Part shown: positions 28,123 through 37,423 of the stretch, one piece after another | Numbering within the stretch: position 1 is the stretch's first letter | Layout of the letters: each line of letters begins with the position of its first letter | Source of the DNA: Salipaludibacillus daqingensis | GTDB taxonomy: Bacteria > Bacillota > Bacilli > Bacillales > Salisediminibacteriaceae | Direction: 5' to 3' | Assembly (NCBI RefSeq): GCF_029891575.1 | Contig: NZ_JARZHF010000001.1 | Location: 372,001-436,000 of the forward strand | DNA length: 64,000 nt | Notes under the pieces: generated by a model | Seen by the model: the letters and a program-made list of their open reading frames with translations, nothing else | Database searches by the model: none | What the model was told of the DNA's origin: nothing | Made by a program: the position numbers and the translations under genes

Positions 28123-29217
28123 TTATCCTCTTTTATAAAAAGGCGTTTTTACTACTTCAGCTTTCAAGCTTCGTTTCCTTACTTGAACCTCTAGCACTGT
28201 TCCTAACTCTTTATATTTTGAATCAACGAGTGCTAATCCAACATTTTTTTGTAGTGTTGGTGATTGGGTCCCCGTTGTCACAAAACCAATTTTTTCTCCG
28301 TCTTTATAAACGTCATAACCAGGCCGAGGAATCCCCTTATCAATCATTTCTAGGCCTACTAATTTTCTTGGAGCGCCATCTTCTTTTTGCTGTTTCAGCA
28401 CTTTCTTCCCTATAAAATCAGCTTCTTTATCTGTTTTTACTGCAAAACCAATTCCTGCTTCGATAGGAGAAATATCCTTTGATAGTTCTTGACCATATAA
28501 AGCTAACTTAGCTTCAAAACGAAGCGTATCTCGTGCACCAAGTCCACACGGCTGGATTCCCTCTTCTTCCCCTTCTTTCAATAGAACTCTCCATAAATCA
28601 ACGGCATCTTCTGGTTTACAGTAAATTTCAAATCCATCTTCTCCTGTATAACCTGTTCTAGAAATTAAAATAGACTTGTTAGCAAACGACACTTCTTCTC
28701 TGAATTTAAAGAAAGTTATTTCAGACAAATCTATTTTCGTTAAACGCTGAGAGATCGTTTCAGCTAATGGGCCTTGAACAGCAATTTGAGCATACATATT
28801 TGATACATTTGTAACTTCTACGTCATTCCCTGCATGTTCTTGTAACCATTGATAGTCTTTTTCAATATTTGATGCATTTACAACAAGTAAAATATCTTCA
28901 TTCGACCGTTTGTATAAAACTAAGTCGTCAACCGTTCCACCATCTTCATAACACATAGCCGTATACTGGCATGCTCCAGGTTTTGGTTTCGATACATCAT
29001 TCGTCAATACCTTTTGTAAAAACGCAAGTGCACCACTTCCTTTGACTTCAATCTCACCCATATGGGAAACATCAAATAAACCTGCTTTCGTCCGGACAAC
29101 TTCATGCTCATCTTTTATTCCAGAAAACTGAACGGGAAGATCCCATCCTCCAAAATCAATAGTTTTACCATTCGACTCTTTATAAACTGGAAATAACGGT
29201 GTTTTTTTACCTGACAA
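28123..29217 (-). CDS. gcvT: Aminomethyltransferase (glycine cleavage T protein)
   Basis: It releases ammonia and transfers the methylene group to tetrahydrofolate. The protein has [32 protein letters not shown] and [11 protein letters not shown], hallmarks of GcvT. The start is taken as TTG at 29217, 8 nt after GGAGG, giving 364 residues that line up with B. subtilis GcvT. Longer in-frame starts run through the ribosome site. It is the first gene of gcvT-gcvPA-gcvPB. Confidence 0.95.
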   Translation of the reverse strand: MSGKKTPLFPVYKESNGKTIDFGGWDLPVQFSGIKDEHEVVRTKAGLFDVSHMGEIEVKGSGALAFLQKVLTNDVSKPKPGACQYTAMCYEDGGTVDDLVLYKRSNEDILLVVNASNIEKDYQWLQEHAGNDVEVTNVSNMYAQIAVQGPLAETISQRLTKIDLSEITFFKFREEVSFANKSILISRTGYTGEDGFEIYCKPEDAVDLWRVLLKEGEEEGIQPCGLGARDTLRFEAKLALYGQELSKDISPIEAGIGFAVKTDKEADFIGKKVLKQQKEDGAPRKLVGLEMIDKGIPRPGYDVYKDGEKIGFVTTGTQSPTLQKNVGLALVDSKYKELGTVLEVQVRKRSLKAEVVKTPFYKRG

Positions 29218-29435
29218 TGCATCCACCTCCATTAAATTTAAGGGCCCATTAAAGTTTTCATCAACCATTGTTATTAGCTTTAACAGGATAACTTTATTAC
29301 ATTGAACAACTGAACAATTTTAAAAGGAAAGATGTCTATACAATTAAGTAAAAAAGATAACAAGGTTACGGATTAGATTATGAACTTATAAAATGCTTGT
29401 TTTCGTTCATAATAATCCTATGTCAATGAAAAAAA

Positions 29436-29471
29436 GACAGAGACATGCCTTCAACTTGGCATGTCTCTGTC
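29436..29471 (-). terminator. Riboswitch-controlled terminator of gcvT leader
   Basis: Perfect 14-bp arms GACAGAGACATGCC / GGCATGTCTCTGTC with an 8-nt loop, then T5 TTCATTG on the minus strand. It is the expression platform of the glycine riboswitch: ligand should prevent its formation. Confidence 0.9.
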
Positions 29472-29655
29472 TTTAGTACCTGAGAGTTTCCCTTTTTTAC
29501 AAGGTGTCCCCATGGGTGTTCTGCTATATGCAGATCCTTTCCAGAGCTGCGTCCAATAAGAGTCTTCTTTGCCTGAGAGATTCACGATTATTCGCTTGCT
29601 CCTTCGGCGACGCCTTTTCTTTGTATAGAAAAGATTAGCGCTCTCTCCCCTTATT
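29472..29655 (-). promoter_or_regulatory. Tandem glycine riboswitch
   Basis: On the minus strand two aptamers follow each other, each ending with the diagnostic CTCTCAGG (first GAATCTCTCAGGC, second GAAACTCTCAGGT). The first starts near GGGGAGAGAGC at 29650. Two glycine aptamers with a short linker precede the terminator and the gcvT operon. Glycine binding is expected to switch the operon on. The 86-residue reading frame across it is an artefact. Confidence 0.93.
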
Positions 29656-29830
29656 GTCATTCGCGATTTATTAGATTTAGATCCGTAATGAAAACCTTCA
29701 AATTTGCTCATACTACTTAACAGACATCTTTCATTACTCTTATGTTACCACTATTCTTTTTTTCAAAGCAATATCGAGTTTTCATTTTTGTCACTTTACT
29801 GAAAGTTTTATAAAAGAAAGGGAGATTCTC

Positions 29831-31507
29831 TTGCAACCAACCATACATATAGACGAACAGTGGGAAAATGATTTTCTAGATACGATAGATCGGCCAACTT
29901 CATGCTCCACGTGGAAGCAATATAATATGGCCATTAACATTGCAAAAGAAAACATTATAACCGAATTTGAAGGGCTACAAGCTCCTAAACACCTTCCAGA
30001 ACTCACGTTTCATGATTATCAATATGAAGTAGCGAGAAAAACCATTGAGGAAATGAATGGAAAAGCAATATTAGCTGATGAAGTCGGTTTAGGAAAAACC
30101 ATTGAAGCAGGATTAATCTTAAAAGAATATATGATTCGTGGTTTAGTAAAGAAAGTTCTAATATTAGCTCCACCTTCTTTAGTGAGTCAGTGGTGTATGG
30201 AATTAAATAAAAAATTTTATATACCAGCTGTAGAACAACGGAAAAACCCTCAATGGGAAGCTGTTGATGTGATGGTCACCTCGTTGGATACAGCCAAACG
30301 AGAACGTCATTCATCTATTATTAAAGAAATTGATTATGACATGGTCATCATTGATGAAGCACATAAACTCAAAAACAAACAGACAAAAAACTATCAAGTT
30401 GTTAAAGAAATTAAAAGAAAATTTTGCCTTCTATTAACAGCTACTCCTGTTCAAAATAAATTATCGGAACTATTTCACTTAATTTCACTATTAAAGCCCG
30501 GTTACTTAGGTGATGAAGATAGTTTTTCCAATACATTTAAACAGAAAGGTAGTCACGAAGAACTTCGTGAACTCATTCAAAAAGTGATGATACGAAATCG
30601 TCGACATGATACAAAGATGGATTGGCCTAAACGTTTTGTAAAAACAATCCCCATCCACTTTAACGATCAACAAACGAGTGTCTATCACAAAATAACATCA
30701 TTAAAAGAACATCTCAAACAAGAGTCAATCCCTATGCAAACTGCTTTTTTAGTCCTCACGCTTCAACGAGAGTTTTGTTCAAGCCGTGAAGCTGTATACA
30801 TGACATTGAAAAACTCTGTAGAAAAAGGGAAAATTTCTCCAATAATTGTTGAAAATCAGATTGTTCCTTTAATTACCGAGCTCAACAACCTTCCAGCTCA
30901 TCCAAAAGCCGAGAAGGTCATCGAGCTGATCGAACAGTGGGATGAAAATGAAAAAGTCATTATTTTCACTGAATACCGTGCAACGCAACTTTACTTACAA
31001 TGGTATTTAAATCAAAAAGGGATCCGTTCTGTTCCTTTTAGAGGTGGATTCAAACGAAGTAAAAAAGACTGGATGAAACAATTATTTCAAAATCAAGTCC
31101 AAGTTCTCATTGCTACAGAAGCAGGCGGAGAAGGAATAAATTTACAGTTCTGTCATCGTATTATCAACTATGATCTTCCATGGAATCCGATGAGAATTGA
31201 GCAACGAATCGGCAGAATACACCGACTCGGCCAAGAACATGATGTTCACATTTATCATTTAGCAGTAGAAAATACGATAGAAGATCACATTCTTCATTTA
31301 CTTTATAAAAAAATCGGTCTTTTTGAAGGAGTAATTGGAGAATTAGATCATATATTAGAAAAATTTACTGATTCCGGTGTTCAAGAACATTTATCTTCCA
31401 TATTTTCGAAATCTGAATCAAAAGGCGAAATGAAGGTAAAAATTGATCATCTTACATCAATTATGCTGGACAATGAGAAAGAAGGTGAAACTCATGCATC
31501 AAGCTGA
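29831..31507 (+). CDS. yqhH: SNF2-family DEAD/DEAH helicase-like ATPase YqhH
   Basis: A Swi2/Snf2 ATPase of 558 residues. Motif I is LADEVGLGKTIEAG (near 77), motif II IIDEAHKLKN, motif III LTATP, and motif VI EQRIGRIHRLGQ. The role is likely RNA polymerase or DNA remodelling; unproven. The start is TTG at 29831 behind AAAGGGAG. It overlaps yqhG by 14 bp and is divergent from the gcv operon. Confidence 0.93.
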   Translation: MQPTIHIDEQWENDFLDTIDRPTSCSTWKQYNMAINIAKENIITEFEGLQAPKHLPELTFHDYQYEVARKTIEEMNGKAILADEVGLGKTIEAGLILKEYMIRGLVKKVLILAPPSLVSQWCMELNKKFYIPAVEQRKNPQWEAVDVMVTSLDTAKRERHSSIIKEIDYDMVIIDEAHKLKNKQTKNYQVVKEIKRKFCLLLTATPVQNKLSELFHLISLLKPGYLGDEDSFSNTFKQKGSHEELRELIQKVMIRNRRHDTKMDWPKRFVKTIPIHFNDQQTSVYHKITSLKEHLKQESIPMQTAFLVLTLQREFCSSREAVYMTLKNSVEKGKISPIIVENQIVPLITELNNLPAHPKAEKVIELIEQWDENEKVIIFTEYRATQLYLQWYLNQKGIRSVPFRGGFKRSKKDWMKQLFQNQVQVLIATEAGGEGINLQFCHRIINYDLPWNPMRIEQRIGRIHRLGQEHDVHIYHLAVENTIEDHILHLLYKKIGLFEGVIGELDHILEKFTDSGVQEHLSSIFSKSESKGEMKVKIDHLTSIMLDNEKEGETHASS

Positions 31508-32288
31508 TATACACGGGTTTCTTAAAGATTTTTTCATCGAATATGATTGTGAAGTAACTGATTTTAGCGACTCATCATTAGAAGTTCAGCTAACAGCCGA
31601 AATAGACAAAGCTATTATGAATCGACCATTTTATTGGCATTATATTGAGAAAATGAATGGTTTAGCTTCTCCAATGAGATTAACGTTCGAGACAGACTCT
31701 ACCGCTAAAAAATCAAAACAAACCGAAGTCATTCATTACGGTTCCCCTCGTCTCCATCAGCTATTTTCTTTTGCTATGAGTAAAGGGAAATATGGACATT
31801 TTTATGAAAAAGTTGAACATGCAGCATCGGCACAATCATTAAAACCTTGGCTTGCTTTGAACGGAAAGCTTGTCTATCAGTGCCATAAAAAAAAGGAAGA
31901 ATTTTTTTCTATAGGACTAAACCTCATTAATGGGGAAATGATAAATGATTTTCACTTCCTTTTAAAACATTGGGAAATGAATGAAACTATTTCTAGCTTA
32001 TGCTTCCCTTTATCTCCTTTGATTCGCCCAGCATCTGGGTTGCAACGAATCAAAGATCAATTAATAAAAAAAGTTCACACAGAAAATCATCAGTGGGCTG
32101 TCGACGCCAAACAAAAAATGGAAGAAGATTTATTATTGTTAGAAAGGTTCTATGAGGAAATTGATGAAAAACCAGATTGTTATAAAAATGAAAAAAATGC
32201 AATTATTACTCAATACGAACCTAGTATACATTTAAATATCATCAACGGAGGATTGTTCTACTTAAGTACTCACCCTCTAGATAACTAA
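31494..32288 (+). CDS. yqhG: YqhG family protein
   Basis: The product is about 264 soluble residues starting MHQADIHGFLKDFFIEYDCE; it belongs with yqhH in Bacillales as an obligate neighbour. The function is unknown; a partner role for YqhH is inferred. The start at 31494 follows AAGGTGAAACTC inside the end of yqhH. The 17-residue upstream extension is not credible. Confidence 0.85.
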   Translation: MHQADIHGFLKDFFIEYDCEVTDFSDSSLEVQLTAEIDKAIMNRPFYWHYIEKMNGLASPMRLTFETDSTAKKSKQTEVIHYGSPRLHQLFSFAMSKGKYGHFYEKVEHAASAQSLKPWLALNGKLVYQCHKKKEEFFSIGLNLINGEMINDFHFLLKHWEMNETISSLCFPLSPLIRPASGLQRIKDQLIKKVHTENHQWAVDAKQKMEEDLLLLERFYEEIDEKPDCYKNEKNAIITQYEPSIHLNIINGGLFYLSTHPLDN

Positions 32289-32317
32289 ACTTCACGTCAA
32301 TATTAAACTAAAAATAA

Positions 32318-32341
32318 AACGCCATGATCATTCATGGCGTT
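32318..32341. terminator. Convergent terminator, yqhG / yqzE
   Basis: A 10-bp perfect stem AACGCCATGA / TCATGGCGTT with a 4-nt loop lies between yqhG and yqzE and includes the last codons of yqzE. Confidence 0.8.
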
Positions 32342-32513
32342 TGTTCTTCCAATAAATATGCAGCGAGCTAGGGATCATCCCGAAAAGTCGATAAGACATA
32401 GGAGGTTTATCGTTTTTTTTCTGCTCTTTCCGTTCTTGTCTTCTTTCTTTCGGTTGGTCTACATACGAGACAAATTGCTCTGTCATGTATTTTACATAGT
32501 CATTTGTTTTCAC
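32328..32513 (-). CDS. yqzE: YqzE family small protein
   Basis: A 61-residue, very basic protein. The start is GTG at 32513 (MKTNDYVKYMTEQFVSYVDQ after initiation), 8 nt after AAGGA, which gives the typical family N-terminus; longer in-frame ORF starts have no ribosome site. YqzE genes lie at the end of comG operons in Bacillus. The function is unknown. Confidence 0.85.
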   Translation of the reverse strand: MKTNDYVKYMTEQFVSYVDQPKERRQERKEQKKNDKPPMSYRLFGMIPSSLHIYWKNKRHE

Positions 32514-32567
32514 TTCCATCATCCTTACTAAACATATTATCTTTAGCATGGACGAAAGCTGGAAAAT

Positions 32568-33080
32568 CTATTCTTTCTTTTTTAAAAGAAGATGTATTTC
32601 TTGAACAATTTGTTGAACCGTTTTCTCATTTGTATCAACCGCAAATGGAGCTTGATCGTATAGAGGTTTCCTTTTTTCATATCGGCCAAGAAGTTCCTTT
32701 TCACCAATGGATGATAAAGGACGATTCTTATCTTCTTTTATTCTCTCATAAAGGATATCGAAAGGGGCATCTAGAAAAATGGCTATGCCATTATTTCTCA
32801 TCCAGCCCAATGTCCCTTCCGTTTCAATCACTCCTCCTCCAGTTGCAACAACATTTGATTTCACCGTGAGTTCTTTCAACGCCTTTTTTTCCAATTTCCT
32901 AAATCCTTTTTCTCCATATTTTGTAAAAATTTCAGGAATCGTTTTTTCAACTGATTCCACAATAAACGCATCTAAATCTTTAAACTCATAGCCCAGTTCT
33001 TTCGCGAGCTCTTGCCCAACTGTGGTTTTACCTGATCCCATGAAACCTATTAAAAAAATGGTTTCTCTATTTAATCCCAT
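32568..33080 (-). CDS. aroK: Shikimate kinase
   Basis: It phosphorylates shikimate with ATP. The 170 residues start MGLNRETIFLIGFMGSGKTT, with Walker A GFMGSGKT, the DLDAFIVESVEKTI binding helix, GEKGFRKLE with the conserved Arg, and GGGVIETEG. The start at 33080 lies 10 bp inside the end of comGG, so aroK appears co-transcribed with the competence operon. Confidence 0.95.
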   Translation of the reverse strand: MGLNRETIFLIGFMGSGKTTVGQELAKELGYEFKDLDAFIVESVEKTIPEIFTKYGEKGFRKLEKKALKELTVKSNVVATGGGVIETEGTLGWMRNNGIAIFLDAPFDILYERIKEDKNRPLSSIGEKELLGRYEKRKPLYDQAPFAVDTNEKTVQQIVQEIHLLLKKKE

Positions 33081-33451
33081 ACAAAAACTTCCCTCCACTC
33101 ATCTATTATTTTGGTGTCTCTATTATAAGTGAAGGAGGCTCTCTTTGTATATTGATGATCTGTTTCTCCTCTTAATGACACAATGAAATTCATTCCTTCC
33201 GATTGAATATGATAGGAAACCTTTCCTTCTGGATATTGAATGTCACCTTCGGGTTCACCTTGATTTAACTCAATTATATTGATTACTTCCACTTTTCCAT
33301 TTAATATTATGTGTTCTAGCTTATGTTGCTCCTTCTCCAATCCAAGAAAGAGTTTTTCATGACTATAAGTTGTTACTAAATGAATTGTCATCAGTGAGAG
33401 AAACATCATCATAAACAACACAAGTAACAAAGCGAAACCTTTATCATTCAC
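33071..33451 (-). CDS. comGG: Competence pseudopilin-related protein ComGG
   Basis: A 126-residue protein with one N-terminal hydrophobic helix (GFALLLVLFMMMFLSLMTIH). It is the minor pseudopilin of the competence pilus; the prepilin motif is degenerate as is usual for ComGG. It is the last com gene and overlaps aroK by 10 bp. Confidence 0.85.
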   Translation of the reverse strand: MNDKGFALLLVLFMMMFLSLMTIHLVTTYSHEKLFLGLEKEQHKLEHIILNGKVEVINIIELNQGEPEGDIQYPEGKVSYHIQSEGMNFIVSLRGETDHQYTKRASFTYNRDTKIIDEWREVFVWD

Positions 33452-33463
33452 TTCATTACCTCC

Positions 33464-33949
33464 CTACTGAGATAAATAATTCTCTTTATATTTTTTCGGA
33501 TGAATGATACTTCTAGTCAGTTTTCCTTGGTCCATCTTCACTTCCACGTCTAACCCATAGGACCGCTCATACACTTTAAAACCTTTGATTTGTTGCATAA
33601 ACACTTCATGACCAACACCATTTACTTGTCTTCTAATTTTATCTTGATACTGTTCAAAATGGACTATATTATTTAAATCGTCCTCTTTCACTAAGTAAAG
33701 TTTGTTATGTCGATCATTTACAAAATAATTGTCGCTTCTTTTATACTCCATCTGTAATTGATTAATAAAAAGAATATATTCTTCATAAGCAAATTCATTC
33801 ACGTCTGGAGAAGCATTTGTCAAACTAATAAAAACAGACGGGAAAAAGAAAACAACTGTTAATAAAATAAATAATCCAATGAGAGTTTCCAATAATGACA
33901 ATCCTCGTTCATCTTTAATGATAATGCGATAAACACCACGACTGCTCAC
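33464..33949 (-). CDS. comGF: Competence minor pseudopilin ComGF
   Basis: About 161 residues, with a prepilin-like sequence DERGLSLLETLIGLFIL and an extracytoplasmic C-terminal domain. The start is probably GTG at 33949, 7 nt after GGAAGG; the ATG at 33955 abuts the ribosome site. It overlaps the comGE end by about 35 bp. Confidence 0.85.
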   Translation of the reverse strand: MSSRGVYRIIIKDERGLSLLETLIGLFILLTVVFFFPSVFISLTNASPDVNEFAYEEYILFINQLQMEYKRSDNYFVNDRHNKLYLVKEDDLNNIVHFEQYQDKIRRQVNGVGHEVFMQQIKGFKVYERSYGLDVEVKMDQGKLTRSIIHPKKYKENYLSQ

Positions 33950-34247
33950 GTCCATTCCTTCCTTCCCACTGCAAACAATAGTGAATATGGTTTTCTTCTA
34001 TTTTTGCTAGTAAGTCGTAAGTTTGAATTTCACCTTGAAGTGTTGCTGGTAAGGGGAAAAATGAGCCTTGATTTTGATGGAGTAAAAATTGTTGCATTAA
34101 ATAAATCGCTTCTCGTTCCTCTCTTATTGTTACTCGCTCTTGTTGAAGCTGCAACATAACAGGAAACATTGTCATCGTTATGATCATCAACATGAAAATT
34201 GCTAACATTCCTTCATAAAAAATAAAGCCTTTTTCACACCTCAACAA
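33915..34247 (-). CDS. comGE: Competence minor pseudopilin ComGE
   Basis: A 110-residue protein with the prepilin motif EKGFIFYEGMLAIFML (Glu at +5 conserved) followed by a soluble C-terminal part with two Cys. It overlaps comGD by 14 bp and comGF by about 35 bp. Confidence 0.85.
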   Translation of the reverse strand: MLRCEKGFIFYEGMLAIFMLMIITMTMFPVMLQLQQERVTIREEREAIYLMQQFLLHQNQGSFFPLPATLQGEIQTYDLLAKIEENHIHYCLQWEGRNGREQSWCLSHYH

Positions 34248-34689
34248 AATAAAATCGCCCCCTTATTATGTGAAAAACTAAGTTATATCTTTTATTTCCA
34301 TAAGTAATTTCAATTTTTCCCGCTTTTTGTATTTGTCCATTAGGTAAAAATCTCAGTTCATTTAATTTAAGCGATCGAGGAATATACTTTAGCCCTGTTG
34401 GACCATGTTTCTCATCAATCGTAGTGATGCCTTCTAAAACACGATACGAAGAACCATTTGTAGAAAAAATAAACCTTACCGTCCTTCCATTTGTTATCGC
34501 CTTCATTTGATAGTAATAAAGGTCTTGTTCTAATTCCTTTAAAAAATAATCCATTTCCATACTTTTTGTTTGATGTTGAAAAGATGGTATAACGAGTAAG
34601 AGTAATACGGATAAAATGGATAAAACAATGAGCATTTCAAATAATGAGAAACCATTCTTAGAAATTAAGTGTTGTTTTATCGTTTTCAT
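34234..34689 (-). CDS. comGD: Competence minor pseudopilin ComGD
   Basis: A 151-residue type IV pilin-like protein with the prepilin peptidase motif KNGFSLFEMLIVLSIL. It is processed by ComC and assembled into the transformation pilus. It overlaps the comGC stop and the comGE start. Confidence 0.9.
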   Translation of the reverse strand: MKTIKQHLISKNGFSLFEMLIVLSILSVLLLLVIPSFQHQTKSMEMDYFLKELEQDLYYYQMKAITNGRTVRFIFSTNGSSYRVLEGITTIDEKHGPTGLKYIPRSLKLNELRFLPNGQIQKAGKIEITYGNKRYNLVFHIIRGRFYFVEV

Positions 34690-35003
34690 TACTCCACTTT
34701 CTCTACTTTATCTCCTACTAATTTCAACTTTGTACCATCCGGACATTCCGCTTTTTTCACGTAAGATCCTTCTAACTCAGTAATGGATGTCGGTAACTTG
34801 TTCATTTCTACTTGATAAGCAATAATTTGTGTACTTATCAATTCCATTGTTGCTTCACAACCCTTATCACTAGCTAATTGTTGATTTTTCGTTAAATTAG
34901 GCACAACAATTAGTAATAAAATTGAAATAATAACCAACACAATCATCATTTCAATTAAAGTAAAACCTTTTTTAGAACGAATGAACGTGATTAGCTTATT
35001 CAT
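34689..35003 (-). CDS. comGC: Competence major pseudopilin ComGC
   Basis: The main subunit of the competence pilus, 104 residues. The prepilin motif KKGFTLIEMMIVLVII is canonical and the rest folds into the small globular head. It has a GGAGTGACTGTC-type ribosome site. Unlike the usual operon, it is separated from comGB by 322 bp, and so probably depends on read-through or on its own promoter. Confidence 0.95.
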   Translation of the reverse strand: MNKLITFIRSKKGFTLIEMMIVLVIISILLLIVVPNLTKNQQLASDKGCEATMELISTQIIAYQVEMNKLPTSITELEGSYVKKAECPDGTKLKLVGDKVEKVE

Positions 35004-35129
35004 TGACAGTCACTCCTTTATAATTAAATACGTTTATTTAGGAAATCATCTGTTATTTTTGATCAACGTCCGTTATAATTCAACATAGAATTACATTTTT
35101 AGGCAGACTAGGTGTGAGGAGGCTTTCTA

Positions 35130-35270
35130 TTGTCATCGCTCGTTTCATATTTATCAGAATCTCGAAAAAAGAAAGTTTGTCTGGAATTGGGAAGGTTATT
35201 AGACGAAAAAGAAATAGATCTCATCATATGGTTAAGCAAGCAAGAGTCGTATGAATTATCGAAGAAATAA
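35130..35270 (+). CDS. Small protein encoded inside the comG operon, opposite strand
   Basis: A 46-residue ORF with TTG start at 35130, 7 nt after a strong TGAGGAGG. It has many charged residues, starts SSLVSYLSESRKKKV and includes RLLDEKEIDLIIWLSKQESY. It is soluble and helical; no family is recognised. It lies between comGB and comGC on the opposite strand, with a TATAAT at about 35072 upstream and a CCATTTTT/AAAAATGG hairpin downstream. The ribosome site and position make it credible but unproven. Confidence 0.55.
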   Translation: MSSLVSYLSESRKKKVCLELGRLLDEKEIDLIIWLSKQESYELSKK

Positions 35271-35279
35271 TCGGTGTGA

Positions 35280-35307
35280 CCATTTTTTTATCAATGATCA
35301 AAAATGG
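35280..35307. terminator. Hairpin between the small gene and comGB
   Basis: CCATTTTTTTATCA and TGATCAAAAATGG form an imperfect stem in the convergent space between the small plus-strand ORF and the comGB stop (35326). AT-rich; low confidence. Confidence 0.4.
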
Positions 35308-35325
35308 AGAGAATATATTTTTTTC

Positions 35326-36348
35326 TTACCAACCATCAAGAATTGTAAAAATTGGCATCATCATCGATAAAAACAACACGAGAATGAAAACTCCAATTAA
35401 ACATAAAAACAACGGTTGAAAAAATTGAATATATCGGTAGGTCTTTTCATACATTTGCAAAAATAAATAGTTTGAAAAGCGTTCTAATTCTGTTCCTAAA
35501 TTTCCTTTTCTTTCTCCTAGTGCGATGATAGAAGATAGTTGTGGTAGATAAAAAGGACGTAATTTAATTAATTCAACTAACGGTTCTCCCGACTGCAATC
35601 CAAATGACAAATCTTGTGCATCATTTTGAAAAAAAGTAAGCAGGGAGTCTTTTTCTATTACTTTCAGTGTGTCGTATAAAGAAAAACCATTTTTTAGAAG
35701 CGGGGCTAGTTGGGACGTGAAATAGTACGTTAGTAAATGTTTCATATATGTGTTGATGAGCGGAACTTTCAGGAGAAAATGTATTTGTTCAAATACTGGC
35801 TTTCGCTTGAACCAAATTCCTCCAACGAGAGTGAAAAGAAACAAGCCGAAAATTATTGGCCATTGAAACCATGTTGCAGCAGTTAACATCCCCCTGGAAA
35901 TCCACGGTAAATCTTGCCCCATCGAAGTAAAAAAATGCTCAAATTGTGGTAAAACCCCTTCAATCAAAACAGAACTCATGATTAATAATCCAAGGAGTAA
36001 AAATGACGGATAGTGAAGAACTTTTCTTACTTTCTTTCTTAGTTCATCCCTCTTGTTCAATATAATGGACGCTTGCAAAAGGCCATGCTGAAAATCACCA
36101 TATTTTTCAACAAACAATAAATAACTAATCAATTCCTTTGGAAACCCTCCGGATAACAACTGTTCTGCAAAAGGTTCCCCTTCCAATAATTCTTCATATA
36201 TAGATAAAACCCATATCTTCTTTTTTCCTTCTGAAAATTCTATATACAGTTGGATAGCTTCTGAAAAAGAGTAACCTTCGTTTAGCAAAGAGGATAATTG
36301 AAATAAAAACTCGCTCCGTGAACTATCATTTTTAAACAAACCGTTCAT
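35326..36348 (-). CDS. comGB: Competence pilus assembly platform protein ComGB
   Basis: A GspF/PilC-type membrane protein of 340 residues with about three hydrophobic segments. It matches the family in FQLSSLLNEGYSFSEAIQLY and the second repeat ASALGERKGNLGTELERFSNY-like region near the end. It lies 4 bp after comGA. Confidence 0.93.
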   Translation of the reverse strand: MNGLFKNDSSRSEFLFQLSSLLNEGYSFSEAIQLYIEFSEGKKKIWVLSIYEELLEGEPFAEQLLSGGFPKELISYLLFVEKYGDFQHGLLQASIILNKRDELRKKVRKVLHYPSFLLLGLLIMSSVLIEGVLPQFEHFFTSMGQDLPWISRGMLTAATWFQWPIIFGLFLFTLVGGIWFKRKPVFEQIHFLLKVPLINTYMKHLLTYYFTSQLAPLLKNGFSLYDTLKVIEKDSLLTFFQNDAQDLSFGLQSGEPLVELIKLRPFYLPQLSSIIALGERKGNLGTELERFSNYLFLQMYEKTYRYIQFFQPLFLCLIGVFILVLFLSMMMPIFTILDGW

Positions 36349-36352
36349 TTTT

Positions 36353-37423
36353 TCAATATCCTCCTTTGTTATAACGGTTCCATTCGTTTTTTGATATATA
36401 TCCTAAAGCAATCGCTTTATTCGTCCAATCATCTAATGTTTTTTTAGGAAATGTCAGATTGCTTAAGTTATCGATATGATCAAGGCACTCTTGAAGATCA
36501 TCTTTTACAAGTAATTCATAAATCGCTGCTCTTCTTCTAGTTCTTCGTTTGCGACAATGCAGTTGGCAATCAGCACCACAAAATGGGCAAAGAACTTCTA
36601 CTAACTTTTGTGCAACAACCCCTTGAACCACATCTTTCAAATCAGAATTAGAAACACCTAAATCATTTAGTCTTTTCAATGCCCCCTTAGCTGAACTACT
36701 GTGTAATGTTGTCAAAACTAAATGACCCGTCAATGCTGTTCGGATAGCCATGTGGGCTGTTTCTGTGTCACGAACTTCCCCTAGCATGATAAGGTCTGGA
36801 TCGTGGCGTAGTAAGCTTCTCAGACCGGCAGCATAAGTTACACCAGCTTTCTCATTTATTTCCATTTGAAGAAAGTGTGGTTGACGTTGCTCTACTGGGT
36901 CTTCTAATGTGATAATATTTTCATTTATATTTTCTGTTCTTTTTTGTAATAACGAATAAAGTGTCGTTGTTTTGCCAGCCCCTGTCGGACCACAAACAAT
37001 GATTAATCCATGTGGTTTTTCAATCAATCGATGAAGTTCCGTAATTTGAGATGGAAATAAGGATAATTGTTTTAAGCTTTTGGATTGTTTCTGTGGAAAT
37101 AGTCTTAATACGAGGGTCTCAAATGTAGATGAAGGAAAAGTGGAGATTCTCATAAAAACGAGTTGTTGATGAAGTGTCATCTCCAACCCCTGATTTTGAG
37201 GTCTTCTTCTTTCACCAATATCCATTCCTGAAATAAATTTCAGGTGGGCAATTAGTTTTTTAATTGTTGCGTAAGGAATTTTTTCAACGTCTAATAGTCG
37301 ACCATCCACTCTAAACCGAATGATAGAACCTCTTTCTCGAGGAATAAAATGTACGTCCGATGCTCCATACTCCATCGCCTCCAATAATACTAACTTTGCT
37401 TTCTTTTCAATTTCCATGTCCAT
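36353..37423 (-). CDS. comGA: Competence traffic ATPase ComGA
   Basis: A GspE/PilB-type ATPase of 356 residues that drives assembly of the transformation pilus. Walker A is GPTGAGKTT near 145, and Walker B LRHDPDLIMLGEVRD follows, with the Asp/His boxes (LTGHLVLTTLHSSSA). A Cys-rich stretch (CPFCGADCQLHC) may bind zinc. It is the first gene of comG; no clear ComK box was found in the AT-rich leader. Confidence 0.96.
   Translation of the reverse strand: MDMEIEKKAKLVLLEAMEYGASDVHFIPRERGSIIRFRVDGRLLDVEKIPYATIKKLIAHLKFISGMDIGERRRPQNQGLEMTLHQQLVFMRISTFPSSTFETLVLRLFPQKQSKSLKQLSLFPSQITELHRLIEKPHGLIIVCGPTGAGKTTTLYSLLQKRTENINENIITLEDPVEQRQPHFLQMEINEKAGVTYAAGLRSLLRHDPDLIMLGEVRDTETAHMAIRTALTGHLVLTTLHSSSAKGALKRLNDLGVSNSDLKDVVQGVVAQKLVEVLCPFCGADCQLHCRKRRTRRRAAIYELLVKDDLQECLDHIDNLSNLTFPKKTLDDWTNKAIALGYISKNEWNRYNKGGY

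Noticed and set aside
29451-29711. 86-residue minus-strand ORF upstream of gcvT
   Set aside because: It spans the glycine riboswitch and terminator, so it is a chance reading frame.
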